A DNA stretch of 63,991 bases. Source: DAOMNN01 sp050486545. Its GTDB lineage: Bacteria > Pseudomonadota > Gammaproteobacteria > Burkholderiales > Rhodocyclaceae. The position numbers were made by a program, and so were the translations under genes. The notes beneath the pieces are model-generated. The model searched no databases and had not been told where the DNA came from. It saw only the letters and a list, made by a program, of their open reading frames with translations. Below, piece after piece: positions 36,401-43,748 of this stretch (position 1 is its first letter; each line of letters begins with the position of its first letter). The DNA is taken from contig JBJHDM010000015.1 in NCBI GenBank assembly GCA_050486545.1, positions 1 through 63,991 of the forward strand, read 5' to 3'.

Positions 36401-36700
36401 GACGGCTCGTATCCCATCATCGGCGTCAATACCTTCCTGAACCCGAAGGGCCAGGCCCAGCAGGAGATCGAACTGGCACGCTCGACCGAGGACGAAAAAC
36501 AGAGCCAGCTGAAGCGCCTGGCCGATTTTCACGCCCGCAACAAGGCGGAGGCGCCCAAGTGGCAGGCGAAGCTGCAACGGGCGGTGATCGAGAACGGCAA
36601 CGTCTTCGAAGTGCTGGTCGATGCGGTGCGCTACTGCTCGCTGGGACAGATCACCGGCGCACTGTACGAGGTTGGCGGGCAGTATCGGCGCAGCATGTAG
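33422..36700 (+). CDS. icmF: Fused isobutyryl-CoA mutase (IcmF) with built-in G-protein
   Basis: This 1092-residue adenosylcobalamin enzyme interconverts isobutyryl-CoA and n-butyryl-CoA, and in some members isovaleryl-CoA and pivalyl-CoA. Parts in order: B12-binding domain (DGHDAS, H31 as cobalt ligand), MeaB-like GTPase (P-loop GTGGAGKS at 216-223, NKFDRKG), linker, and mutase barrel (about 520-1092). Where the methylmalonyl-CoA mutase of this window has Y76 and R204, IcmF has F598 (TRMFAGEG) and Q742 (GQNTCIFST), the residues expected for an uncharged acyl chain. GGAGAGA upstream of ATG 33422 supports the start. Unrelated to the type VI secretion protein of the same name. It should work in valine or isobutyrate metabolism. 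Confidence 0.95.
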   Translation: MTDLSVSKKLTPYKPKNKVRFVTAASLFDGHDASINIMRRILQSTGAEVIHLGHNRSVGEIVNAALQEDVQGIAITSYQGGHVEFFKYMIDLLRANGGENIKVFGGGGGVIVPAEIQELHDYGVTRIYAPEDGVTLGLQGMINDVVERSDFDLTHEAPAKADELIKKLTTGDRKVRLRTLSKVITALENGGYGEEVKKAVKDAAAKLGTPTLGITGTGGAGKSSLTDEIVRRFRLDQEDRLKVAIVSIDPSRKRTGGALLGDRIRMNAIEHENIFMRSLATRDTGSEVSTALPEVIAACKLTGFDLVVVETSGIGQGNAAIVPFVDLSLYVMTPEFGAASQLEKIDMLDFADFVAINKFDRKGAEDALRDVSKQYQRNRELFSRPADEMPVFGTMAARFNDDGVTALYQAMLPALVEKGLKVKPGKLPKASVRASSRGRAIVPAERARYLAEIAETVRDYHQHVQAQARVARERQSLKIAKALFEQCGKEIGSFDELIEWKDGELTPAAKKLLEQWPTEKALYAADEYVVKIRDKEIRTKLTHESLSGSKIRKVALPDFEDEGETLKFLMKENVPGSFPYTAGVFAFKREGEDPTRMFAGEGDAFRTNRRFKKVSEGMPAHRLSTAFDSVTLYGCDPDLRPDIYGKIGNSGVSIATLDDMKVLYDGFDLCAPTTSVSMTINGPAPIILAFFFNTAIDQQMAKFKADNGRDPTDDEYAKIRAWTLSTVRGTVQADILKEDQGQNTCIFSTEFALKMMGDIQEYFVHHKVQNFYSVSISGYHIAEAGANPISQLAFTLSNGFTYVESYLARGMHIDDFAPNLSFFFSNGMDPEYSVIGRVARRIWAVAMKNKYGANERSQKLKYHIQTSGRSLHAQEMDFNDIRTTLQALIAIYDNCNSLHTNAYDEAITTPTEESVRRAMAIQLIINREWGLAKNENPNQGAFIIDELTDLVEEAVLKEFEAIASRGGVLGAMETGYQRGKIQEESLYYEHKKHDGSYPIIGVNTFLNPKGQAQQEIELARSTEDEKQSQLKRLADFHARNKAEAPKWQAKLQRAVIENGNVFEVLVDAVRYCSLGQITGALYEVGGQYRRSM

Positions 36701-36712
36701 GCGATCGTGCCG

Positions 36713-36732
36713 TCCCCGTGCCAGCACGGGGA
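36713..36732 (+). terminator. Hairpin after icmF
   Basis: TCCCCGTG and CACGGGGA pair around CCAG 13 bases after the icmF stop. No T-run follows, so termination is uncertain. The rest of the 142-base gap to the next gene holds no other signal I can name. Confidence 0.5.
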
Positions 36733-36842
36733 TGGTCGCCGACCCGGATCCAGGACGGGAGCGTTCAACCGCCAAGTAGTTGGCAGCGGGAGACTGCGGT
36801 CGCGGCGATAATTCGGGCTCCGCTCCCCAAGGCATTGCCGCC

Positions 36843-38555
36843 ATGATGCAGATTTACCGCAAGCCGCCTCAGGCCGTTCCTTCCGAGAGCGCGTTCTTCC
36901 GCCTGCCCGGTGCCTTGCTGATGATTCTGGACGATGACTGGATCGTCCAGATGATGAGCGACTCCTGGCGCGAGGTGCTCGGTGTCGGCCAGGAGGAGTT
37001 GCGCTGGCGGCGCTTCACCGATCTGCTGCATGAGGTCGACCGGACGGAGGTAGTCGAGTGCCTGGGGCGCATCGGCGACGCGCTCTCGACCGTGCGCTTC
37101 TCGTGCCGTTGCCGCAAGGCGGACGGCCACTACGTGGGGCTGGCCTGGTCGGTCAGTCACGACCCGGATCATGGATTGTTCTATGCCTCGGCGCACGAAA
37201 CCGCGGTGCGCTTTGCCGACCATGAGGCCCGCCTGCCCGAGATCTACGTCGATGGCTTGACAGGGTTGCCCAACCGCGGCCTGTTTCTGGATCGGGTCGG
37301 TCACGCGATGCAGCGTGCATTGCGGCGCAAGGAGCTGCGATTCGCGGTGATTCACTGTGGCGTGGACCGCTTCAGCGTAGTCAACCACAGCCTCGGCAGC
37401 CGGATCGGCGACCTGCTGCTGATCGAGGTGGCCAATCTGCTGCGTCGCACGACCCGGCCGACCGACATGGTGGCCAGGTTGGGCGGCGACGAGTTCGGGA
37501 TCCTGCTTGAGGACATCCGCGATGCCTCGTCGCCGGTGCGTGTGCTCAAGCGCCTGCAGGAGAACTTCGTGCTTCCCTTTCGGCTGCACGAACACGAAGT
37601 GTTCTGCAGCTTGTCGGCCGGCGTGAGCATCTCGGGCGAGCAATACGACGAAGCCGACCTCATGCTTCGTGACGCCAACATGGCGATGCGGCGAGCGAAA
37701 GGGCAGGGCGGCGGCGGTCACGTGTTGTTCGATCGCGGCATGCACGAAGAGGCCCTGCGTCGGCTCGACCTTGAGATGGACCTGCGGCGGGCGCTCGAGA
37801 AGGACCAGCTGGAGGCCTACTACCAGCCCATCGTCCGGCTTGCCGATGGCCGGTTGGAGGGATTCGAGGCACTGGTCCGCTGGAACCATCCGACGCAGGG
37901 GCTGATCTCGCCGGCCGAATTCATCCCGCTTGCGGAGGAGAACGGCCTGATCGTGCAGGTCGGCCGTTGGGTGCTGCGCGAGGCCTGCACCCAGATGCGC
38001 CGCTGGCAGCAGGCGTTTCCGCGTCGGCCGGCACTCACGGTGAGCGTCAACCTGTCCGCACGCCAGTTGCTGCATCCCGAGATCCTGCCCGAGGTCCGCC
38101 GTATCTTGCGTGAGACCGGGTTGTCGCCACGTCATCTCAAGCTCGAGATCACCGAGAGCGTGATGATGGAGAACGCCGAGCGCGCCATCGAACTGCTCGA
38201 GGCACTCAAGCGTACGCGCCTCAAGCTGATGCTGGACGACTTCGGTACCGGCTATTCCTCGCTGTCGCACTTGCATCGCCTGCCCATCGATGCCCTCAAG
38301 GTCGACAAGTCCTTCGTCATGCACATGCACGATCGCGACGAGGATCGCAGCTTCGTCGAAACCATCGTGAATCTCGCCCACAAGCTCGGCCGCCCGGTCG
38401 TTTGCGAAGGGGTGGAGCTGCCCGCGCAGGAGGCGCTGCTGCGCGAGCTCGGTGTCGAGTTCGCCCAGGGGTACCTGTACTCCCGCCCGGTGACGGCGGC
38501 CCAGGCCGAGATGCTGATCCTCGAAAACGCCGCGCGTTCCTCGCGCAAGGGCTGA
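36843..38555 (+). CDS. GGDEF/EAL domain protein with N-terminal PAS-like domain
   Basis: This 570-residue cytosolic cyclic di-GMP enzyme has a PAS-like fold (about 18-115: LMILDDDWIVQMMSDSWREVLG), then GGDEF (GLTGLPNRGLFLDRV; GGDEF intact at 214-218), then EAL (EALVRWNHP at 342-350, EITESVMMEN, DDFGTGYSSLSHL, DALKVDKSFV). Both active sites look complete, so it could make or degrade the messenger depending on its signal. Two ATG codons (36843, 36846) compete; I used the first. It follows icmF in the same direction, 142 bases apart, and may be partly co-transcribed. Confidence 0.9.
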   Translation: MMQIYRKPPQAVPSESAFFRLPGALLMILDDDWIVQMMSDSWREVLGVGQEELRWRRFTDLLHEVDRTEVVECLGRIGDALSTVRFSCRCRKADGHYVGLAWSVSHDPDHGLFYASAHETAVRFADHEARLPEIYVDGLTGLPNRGLFLDRVGHAMQRALRRKELRFAVIHCGVDRFSVVNHSLGSRIGDLLLIEVANLLRRTTRPTDMVARLGGDEFGILLEDIRDASSPVRVLKRLQENFVLPFRLHEHEVFCSLSAGVSISGEQYDEADLMLRDANMAMRRAKGQGGGGHVLFDRGMHEEALRRLDLEMDLRRALEKDQLEAYYQPIVRLADGRLEGFEALVRWNHPTQGLISPAEFIPLAEENGLIVQVGRWVLREACTQMRRWQQAFPRRPALTVSVNLSARQLLHPEILPEVRRILRETGLSPRHLKLEITESVMMENAERAIELLEALKRTRLKLMLDDFGTGYSSLSHLHRLPIDALKVDKSFVMHMHDRDEDRSFVETIVNLAHKLGRPVVCEGVELPAQEALLRELGVEFAQGYLYSRPVTAAQAEMLILENAARSSRKG

Positions 38556-38623
38556 GAATCTCCGACGGCGCTCGCTCGGGCGCGAACGGCATCTGCTCTC
38601 CTGCGGGGCCGCGTCGGACGTTT

Positions 38624-38659
38624 GTCACAATTCGGTACATTTCGAAAACAGTTGCGCAA
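38624..38659 (+). promoter_or_regulatory. 36-base repeated cis-element, copy 2 (acyl-CoA synthetase/liv)
   Basis: This element aligns without gaps to 33146-33181 (31 of 36 identical). It is followed by ACATGG, so that TTGCGCAAACAT also matches the sequence ahead of the kamA-like gene. It lies 166 bases upstream of the acyl-CoA synthetase start; the region between holds no other clear signal. Confidence 0.65.
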
Positions 38660-38825
38660 ACATGGCTTGCGACACTCCAGCCTTGAAAAGAAGTGCGGGG
38701 TAGGTCCGCCTGCCTGACGCATCGACCGTCGTGGCGGCATCGAAGACCGCCGCCGGGGCTCCGGTGATTCCGGAGCGCACCGGCCGACTGGACGAACCGG
38801 GAACCATTCAAAGGAGGATCAGGGA

Positions 38826-40802
38826 ATGTCCGAAACTACCGGGCAATCTGCATCTGTTGCCACGCTCGACACCTTTCCGCGCCTGCTGATGCACCACGCG
38901 AAGGTCCGGCCCAGCCGGCCGGCGATGCGAGAGAAGGAGTACGGCATCTGGCAAACCTACACCTGGGCTCAGGTGGCGGAAAACGTTCGTGCCATCGCGT
39001 GCGGGCTGGCCGAACTCGGGTTCAAGCGCGGAGACCGGCTTGCGATCATCGGCGACAACCGTCCGCGTCTGTACTGGTCGGTCGCAGCCTGTCAGTGCCT
39101 GGGTGGGATCCCGGTCATGCTCTACCAGGATGCGGTGGCCGAAGAGATGGTTTACGTCCTGCAGGATGCCGAGATCAAGTTCGCGGTGGTCGAGGATCAG
39201 GAGCAGGTCGACAAGATGCTCGAGATCCAGCCGGAAGTGCCGTTTCTCGAGCACGTCGTCTACGACGACCCGCGCGGCATGCGCCACTACACCCAGGCGT
39301 TGCTGATGGGGCTCGACGAGCTGGTCGAGATGGGGCGCGTTCACGACCGCAACCAGAGCGACTTCCTCGACGCCGAGATCGAGAAGGGATCGAGCGACGA
39401 CATCTCGATCATGCTCTACACCTCCGGGACCACGGGCAAGCCCAAGGGCGTGTGCCAGACTCACGGGGCCTTCATCGCCTCGGCCCAGGGGGCGACCCAG
39501 TTCGACAGGCTGACGGAGAACGAGGACATCCTCTCCTACCTGCCGATGGCCTGGGTGGGCGATCACCTGTTCTCGTATGCGCAGGCGATGTACGCCGGCT
39601 TCACGATCAACTGCCCGGAGTCGGGCGAGACGGTCATGACCGATCTTCGCGAAATCGGCCCGACCTACTACTTCGCGCCGCCGCGGATCTTCGAGAACCT
39701 GCTCACCACGGTGATGATCCGCATGGAGGATGCAGGCTGGTTCAAGCGCAAGACCTTCGCCCACTTCATGGAGGTCGCGCGCCGCTGTGGCGCCGAGATC
39801 CTCGACGGCAAGAGCGTTTCGTTCGGCGACCGGTTCCAGTACTGGCTCGGCAACCTGCTGGTCTACGGTCCGCTCAAGAACGTGCTCGGCATGAGCCGCA
39901 TCCGCGTGGCCTATACCGCCGGCGCCGCGATCGGCCCCGACCTGTTCCGCTTCTACCGCTCGATCGGCATCAACCTCAAGCAGCTCTATGGCCAGACCGA
40001 GACCTGCGCGTACGTCTGCCTGCAGCCTGACGGCGAGATCAAGCTCGACTCGGTCGGCAAGCCGGCGCCGTTCGTCGAGGTCAAGCTCGCCGACAACGGC
40101 GAGATCCTGGTCAAGGGGCCGATGCTGCTCAAGGCCTACTACAAGCGTCCGGATGCCACCGCCGAGTCGATCAACGAGGAAGGCTACTTCATGACCGGCG
40201 ACGCCGGCTTCTTCGACGAGGACGGGCACCTGAAGATCATCGATCGCGCCAAGGACGTCGGCAAGATCAACGACGGTTCGATGTTCGCGCCGAACTACAT
40301 CGAGAACAAGCTGAAGTTCTTCCAGCACATCAAGGAAGCGGTCGTTTTCGGCAACGAAAAGGACTTCGTGACCGCCTTCATCAACATCGACCTCGAGGCC
40401 GTCGGCAACTGGGCCGAGCGCAAGGGGATCGCATATTCCGGCTATACCGACCTGGCGCAGCAGTCGGTCGTGTATGACCTGATCCGAGAAGGCATCGAGA
40501 AGGTCAATGCGGACCTCGCTTCCGACGCGATGATGAGCGCTTCCCAGATCCGCCGCTTCCTGATCCTGCACAAGGAACTGGATGCCGATGACGGCGAACT
40601 GACGCGCACGCGGAAGGTGCGCCGGAAGTTCATTTCCGAGCGCTACGCGGTGCTGATCGACGCACTGTACGGCGGCAAGGACAGCCAGTACATCGAGACC
40701 GAAGTGAAATACGAAGACGGCCGCACGGGCAAGATCGCTGCGACGCTGCGCATCGAGGACGTCAAGACGTTCTCGTCGCAGGGTGGCCGGCAGGCCGCTT
40801 GA
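38826..40802 (+). CDS. AMP-dependent acyl-CoA synthetase (long-chain/aryl type)
   Basis: This 658-residue adenylate-forming ligase activates a carboxylic acid to its CoA thioester. It shows the P-loop YTSGTTGKPKGVCQTHG, the QLYGQTETCAYVCLQP motif, YFMTGDAGFFDEDGHLKIIDRAKD, and a C-terminal lid ending in a lysine-rich segment (TRTRKVRRKF). Length fits FadD15/long-chain-type synthetases rather than short acetyl-CoA synthetases. AAAGGAGG is upstream of the ATG. It is the first gene of a six-gene run with livGHMKF, an arrangement suggesting that the transporter brings in the acid this enzyme activates. Exact substrate cannot be read from sequence. Confidence 0.88.
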   Translation: MSETTGQSASVATLDTFPRLLMHHAKVRPSRPAMREKEYGIWQTYTWAQVAENVRAIACGLAELGFKRGDRLAIIGDNRPRLYWSVAACQCLGGIPVMLYQDAVAEEMVYVLQDAEIKFAVVEDQEQVDKMLEIQPEVPFLEHVVYDDPRGMRHYTQALLMGLDELVEMGRVHDRNQSDFLDAEIEKGSSDDISIMLYTSGTTGKPKGVCQTHGAFIASAQGATQFDRLTENEDILSYLPMAWVGDHLFSYAQAMYAGFTINCPESGETVMTDLREIGPTYYFAPPRIFENLLTTVMIRMEDAGWFKRKTFAHFMEVARRCGAEILDGKSVSFGDRFQYWLGNLLVYGPLKNVLGMSRIRVAYTAGAAIGPDLFRFYRSIGINLKQLYGQTETCAYVCLQPDGEIKLDSVGKPAPFVEVKLADNGEILVKGPMLLKAYYKRPDATAESINEEGYFMTGDAGFFDEDGHLKIIDRAKDVGKINDGSMFAPNYIENKLKFFQHIKEAVVFGNEKDFVTAFINIDLEAVGNWAERKGIAYSGYTDLAQQSVVYDLIREGIEKVNADLASDAMMSASQIRRFLILHKELDADDGELTRTRKVRRKFISERYAVLIDALYGGKDSQYIETEVKYEDGRTGKIAATLRIEDVKTFSSQGGRQAA

Positions 40803-40816
40803 GGAGGGAGGCATTC

Positions 40817-41599
40817 ATGGCAAGAGAGATCGGCGACGTCATTCTGGATCTGCAGAACATTTCGCTGCGCTTCGGCGGGGTGAAGGCGCTGACGGATATC
40901 AGTTTCGACGTTCGCGAACACGAGATCCGCGCGATCATCGGCCCGAACGGAGCCGGCAAGAGCTCGATGCTCAACGTGATCAACGGGGTGTATCACCCGC
41001 AGGAAGGGACGATCGTCTTCCGTGGCGAGCAGCGCAAGGAGATGGAGCCGCACAGGGCCGCCTCCCAGGGCATTGCGCGCACCTTCCAGAACATCGCGCT
41101 GTTCAAGGGCATGAGCGTGCTCGACAACATCATGACGGGTCGCAACCTCATGATGAAGAAGACTTTCCTGCACCACGCCCTGTTCTGGGGGCCGGCGCAG
41201 CGCGAGGAGATCGCGCACCGCAAGAAGGTCGAGGAGGTCATCGACTTTCTCGAGATCCAGAGCATCCGCAAGACACCGGTGGGGCGCCTGCCCTATGGCT
41301 TGCAGAAGCGGGTCGAGCTGGCGCGTGCGCTGGCGGCCGAGCCCAGCCTGCTGCTGCTCGACGAGCCGATGGCCGGCATGAACGTCGAGGAAAAGCAGGA
41401 CATGTGCCGCTTCGTGCTCGATGTGAACGACCAGTTCGGCACCACCATCGTGCTCATCGAGCACGACATGGGTGTTGTCATGGACATCTCCGACCGCGTG
41501 GTCGTGCTCGATTATGGCAAGAAGATCGGGGACGGCACGCCCGACGAGGTCAAGAACGACCCGAAGGTGATCGATGCCTACCTCGGTACGTCGCACTGA
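40817..41599 (+). CDS. livG: Branched-chain-type ABC transporter ATPase (LivG)
   Basis: This 260-residue ABC ATPase of the LivG group has Walker A GPNGAGKSS, Q-loop GIARTFQNIALF, signature-region LPYGLQKRVELARAL (a variant of LSGGQ), Walker B LLLLDEPMAGMN and H-loop LIEHDMGVVMDI. It energises the LivHM permeases from the cytosolic side. GAGGAGGGAGG directly before ATG 40817 is a very strong ribosome binding site. It follows the synthetase gene by 14 bases, so both are on one transcript. Confidence 0.92.
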   Translation: MAREIGDVILDLQNISLRFGGVKALTDISFDVREHEIRAIIGPNGAGKSSMLNVINGVYHPQEGTIVFRGEQRKEMEPHRAASQGIARTFQNIALFKGMSVLDNIMTGRNLMMKKTFLHHALFWGPAQREEIAHRKKVEEVIDFLEIQSIRKTPVGRLPYGLQKRVELARALAAEPSLLLLDEPMAGMNVEEKQDMCRFVLDVNDQFGTTIVLIEHDMGVVMDISDRVVVLDYGKKIGDGTPDEVKNDPKVIDAYLGTSH

Positions 41600-41632
41600 C
41601 CCCGGCCGGCAAGAGGAAATGAGGAGATAACG

Positions 41633-42559
41633 ATGACGTTCTTTTTCGAAGTGCTGATCGGTGGTCTGCTGTCGGGCGTGCTCTACGCCCTGGTCGCCCT
41701 CGGCTTCGTGCTGATTTTCAAGGCTTCCGGCGTGTTCAACTTCGCCCAGGGGGCGATGGTATTCTTCGCGGCGCTGACCTTCGTCGGCTTCACCGAGGTG
41801 CTTCCGGGCTGGACCGGCCTCGATTCGGGCAGCAACGCGGTGTTCTGGCTGGCCTTCTGCCTGGCGCTGGCCTCGATGATCGTGCTCGGGATCCTGACCG
41901 AGAAGGTCGTGCTGCGTCCGCTGGTGAACCAGCCGCCGATCACGCTGTTCATGGCCACGATCGGCCTGACCTTCTTCGTCGAGGGCGTGGCCCAGGGGAT
42001 CTGGGGCACCCAGGTTCGCGGACTCAATCTCGGCATCGACGACGAACCGGTCATGTGGATGCTCGACAGCTTCGACATGATGATCTCGAAGTTCGACATC
42101 TTCGCGGCTGTGATCTCGCTGGTGCTCTTCGTCACGCTGGCCTTCCTGTTCCAATACACCAAGGTCGGGCGTGCGCTGCGCGCGGTGGCCGACGATCACC
42201 AGGCCGCGCTGTCGGTCGGCATCCCGCTCAAGCACATCTGGGCGATCGTCTGGAGCGTCGCCGGCTTCGTGGCGCTGGTCGCCGGCCTGATCTGGGGCGC
42301 GCGCAACGGGGTGCAGTTCGCGCTGACCTTCACCGCGCTCAAGGCCCTGCCGGTGCTGATCCTCGGGGGCTTCACGTCCGTCCCGGGGGCGATCATCGGA
42401 GGTCTGATCATCGGCGCGTCCGAGAAGGTGGCCGAGGTCTATCTCGGACCGTACGTCGGCGGCGGGATCGAGGGCTGGTTCCCGTACATCCTGGCGATGT
42501 TCTTCCTCCTCGTGCGGCCGGAAGGGCTGTTCGGCGAGAAACACATCGACCGCGTCTGA
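41633..42559 (+). CDS. livH: Branched-chain-type ABC transporter permease (LivH)
   Basis: This 308-residue polytopic permease of the LivH family has about eight helices, the opening GLLSGVLYALVALGFVLIFK, the family motif GVFNFAQGAMV, and a cytosolic GRALRAVADDHQAALSVGI loop that contacts the ATPase. It forms the channel with LivM for the substrate delivered by the binding protein encoded downstream. Start ATG 41633 is preceded by GAGGAG. No anomalies. Confidence 0.93.
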   Translation: MTFFFEVLIGGLLSGVLYALVALGFVLIFKASGVFNFAQGAMVFFAALTFVGFTEVLPGWTGLDSGSNAVFWLAFCLALASMIVLGILTEKVVLRPLVNQPPITLFMATIGLTFFVEGVAQGIWGTQVRGLNLGIDDEPVMWMLDSFDMMISKFDIFAAVISLVLFVTLAFLFQYTKVGRALRAVADDHQAALSVGIPLKHIWAIVWSVAGFVALVAGLIWGARNGVQFALTFTALKALPVLILGGFTSVPGAIIGGLIIGASEKVAEVYLGPYVGGGIEGWFPYILAMFFLLVRPEGLFGEKHIDRV

Positions 42560-42596
42560 TCGACCGGCATTTCGATAACGAATTCGGAGACAACGC

Positions 42597-43664
42597 ATGC
42601 TTTATCGTGAAGCCGGCCAGTTCAAGGCCAGTTACGAAGCGGATCAGCAGATCTTCCCGATCCGGCAGGACCAGATCGGATTCTGGGCCACGCTCGCCTT
42701 TTTCTTCCTCGTGGTGCCGGTCATCGCCAACCAGTACTGGCTGCAGGCGATCCTGACCCCGGTGCTGATCTTCTCGCTCGCCGCGATCGGGCTGAACATC
42801 CTGACCGGCTACGCCGGCCAGCTCTCGCTCGGCTCGGCGGCGTTCATGGCGGTGGGGGCGTTCGCGACCTACAACTTCATGCTGCGCATCGACGGCATGC
42901 CCTTCCTTGTGGCGATCGTCCTCGGCGGGCTGTGTGCGGCGGCGGTCGGGATCCTGTTCGGCCTACCCAGTCTGCGGATCAAGGGTTTCTACCTCGCGGT
43001 GGCGACGCTTGCGGCGCAGTTCTTCATCGTCTGGGTGCTGGTGAAGTTCGGCTGGTTTTCGAACTACTCCACTTCGGGCGTGATTACGGCGCAGCGCGTG
43101 TCGATCCTGGGCTACGAGTTCCGCAGCCCGGAATCGAAGTACCTGCTGACCCTGGCGATCGTCACCGTGCTCGCCCTGCTGGCGAAGAACATGGTGCGCT
43201 CGTCCACCGGCCGCAAGTGGATGGCGGTGCGCGACATGGACGTCGCTGCAGAAGTCATCGGCATTCGCCTGATGCATACCAAGCTGCAGGCCTTTGCGAT
43301 CTCGTCCTTCTACTGCGGCATCGCCGGTGCGCTGTATGCGTACATGTACCTGGGGACGGTCGAACCGGAAGGCTTCAACCTCGACCTGTCGTTCCGGATC
43401 CTGTTCATGATCATCATCGGCGGGGTGGCCTCGATTCTCGGCTCCTTCATCGGCGCCGCATTCATCGTGCTGTTGCCGGTGTTCCTGAACATCGTCATGC
43501 ACACGGCGATCGGTGCCTTCGTGCCGCCGAACGTGGCCGCCAACCTGGAGCTGATCATCTTCGGCGGACTGATCATCTTCTTCCTGATCGTCGAGCCGCA
43601 CGGGCTTGCCCGTTTGTGGCAGATCGCCAAGGAAAAGCTCCGGCTGTGGCCGTTCCCGCACTAA
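42597..43664 (+). CDS. livM: Branched-chain-type ABC transporter permease (LivM)
   Basis: This 355-residue permease has an N-terminal cytosolic extension of about 35 residues, then helices with AAIGLNILTGYAGQLSLGSAAFMAVGAFATY (the LivM hallmark), GLPSLRIKGFYLAVATLAAQF and the coupling loop GRKWMAVRDMDVAAEVIGI. It pairs with LivH. CGGAGA six bases before ATG 42597 supports the start. A stem-loop follows its stop codon. Confidence 0.93.
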   Translation: MLYREAGQFKASYEADQQIFPIRQDQIGFWATLAFFFLVVPVIANQYWLQAILTPVLIFSLAAIGLNILTGYAGQLSLGSAAFMAVGAFATYNFMLRIDGMPFLVAIVLGGLCAAAVGILFGLPSLRIKGFYLAVATLAAQFFIVWVLVKFGWFSNYSTSGVITAQRVSILGYEFRSPESKYLLTLAIVTVLALLAKNMVRSSTGRKWMAVRDMDVAAEVIGIRLMHTKLQAFAISSFYCGIAGALYAYMYLGTVEPEGFNLDLSFRILFMIIIGGVASILGSFIGAAFIVLLPVFLNIVMHTAIGAFVPPNVAANLELIIFGGLIIFFLIVEPHGLARLWQIAKEKLRLWPFPH

Positions 43665-43674
43665 GATAACGGTT

Positions 43675-43707
43675 CGCCGGTCGTTTGGATTCAGGCAGCG
43701 ACCGGCG
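43675..43707 (+). other. Stem-loop between livM and livK
   Basis: CGCCGGTCG (43675-43683) and CGACCGGCG (43699-43707) pair around a 15-base loop. With no T-run it is not a classical terminator; inside an operon and just before the binding-protein gene it may set the relative amounts of transcript. Confidence 0.55.
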
Positions 43708-43748
43708 TGCGTTTTACCTGTAGCACCACATAAAGAGGAGGCATACAC

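Noticed and set aside
33422..36700. IcmF as a type VI secretion component
   Set aside because: The name is shared only by accident. Domains are B12-binding, GTPase and mutase barrel, and no secretion genes are present.
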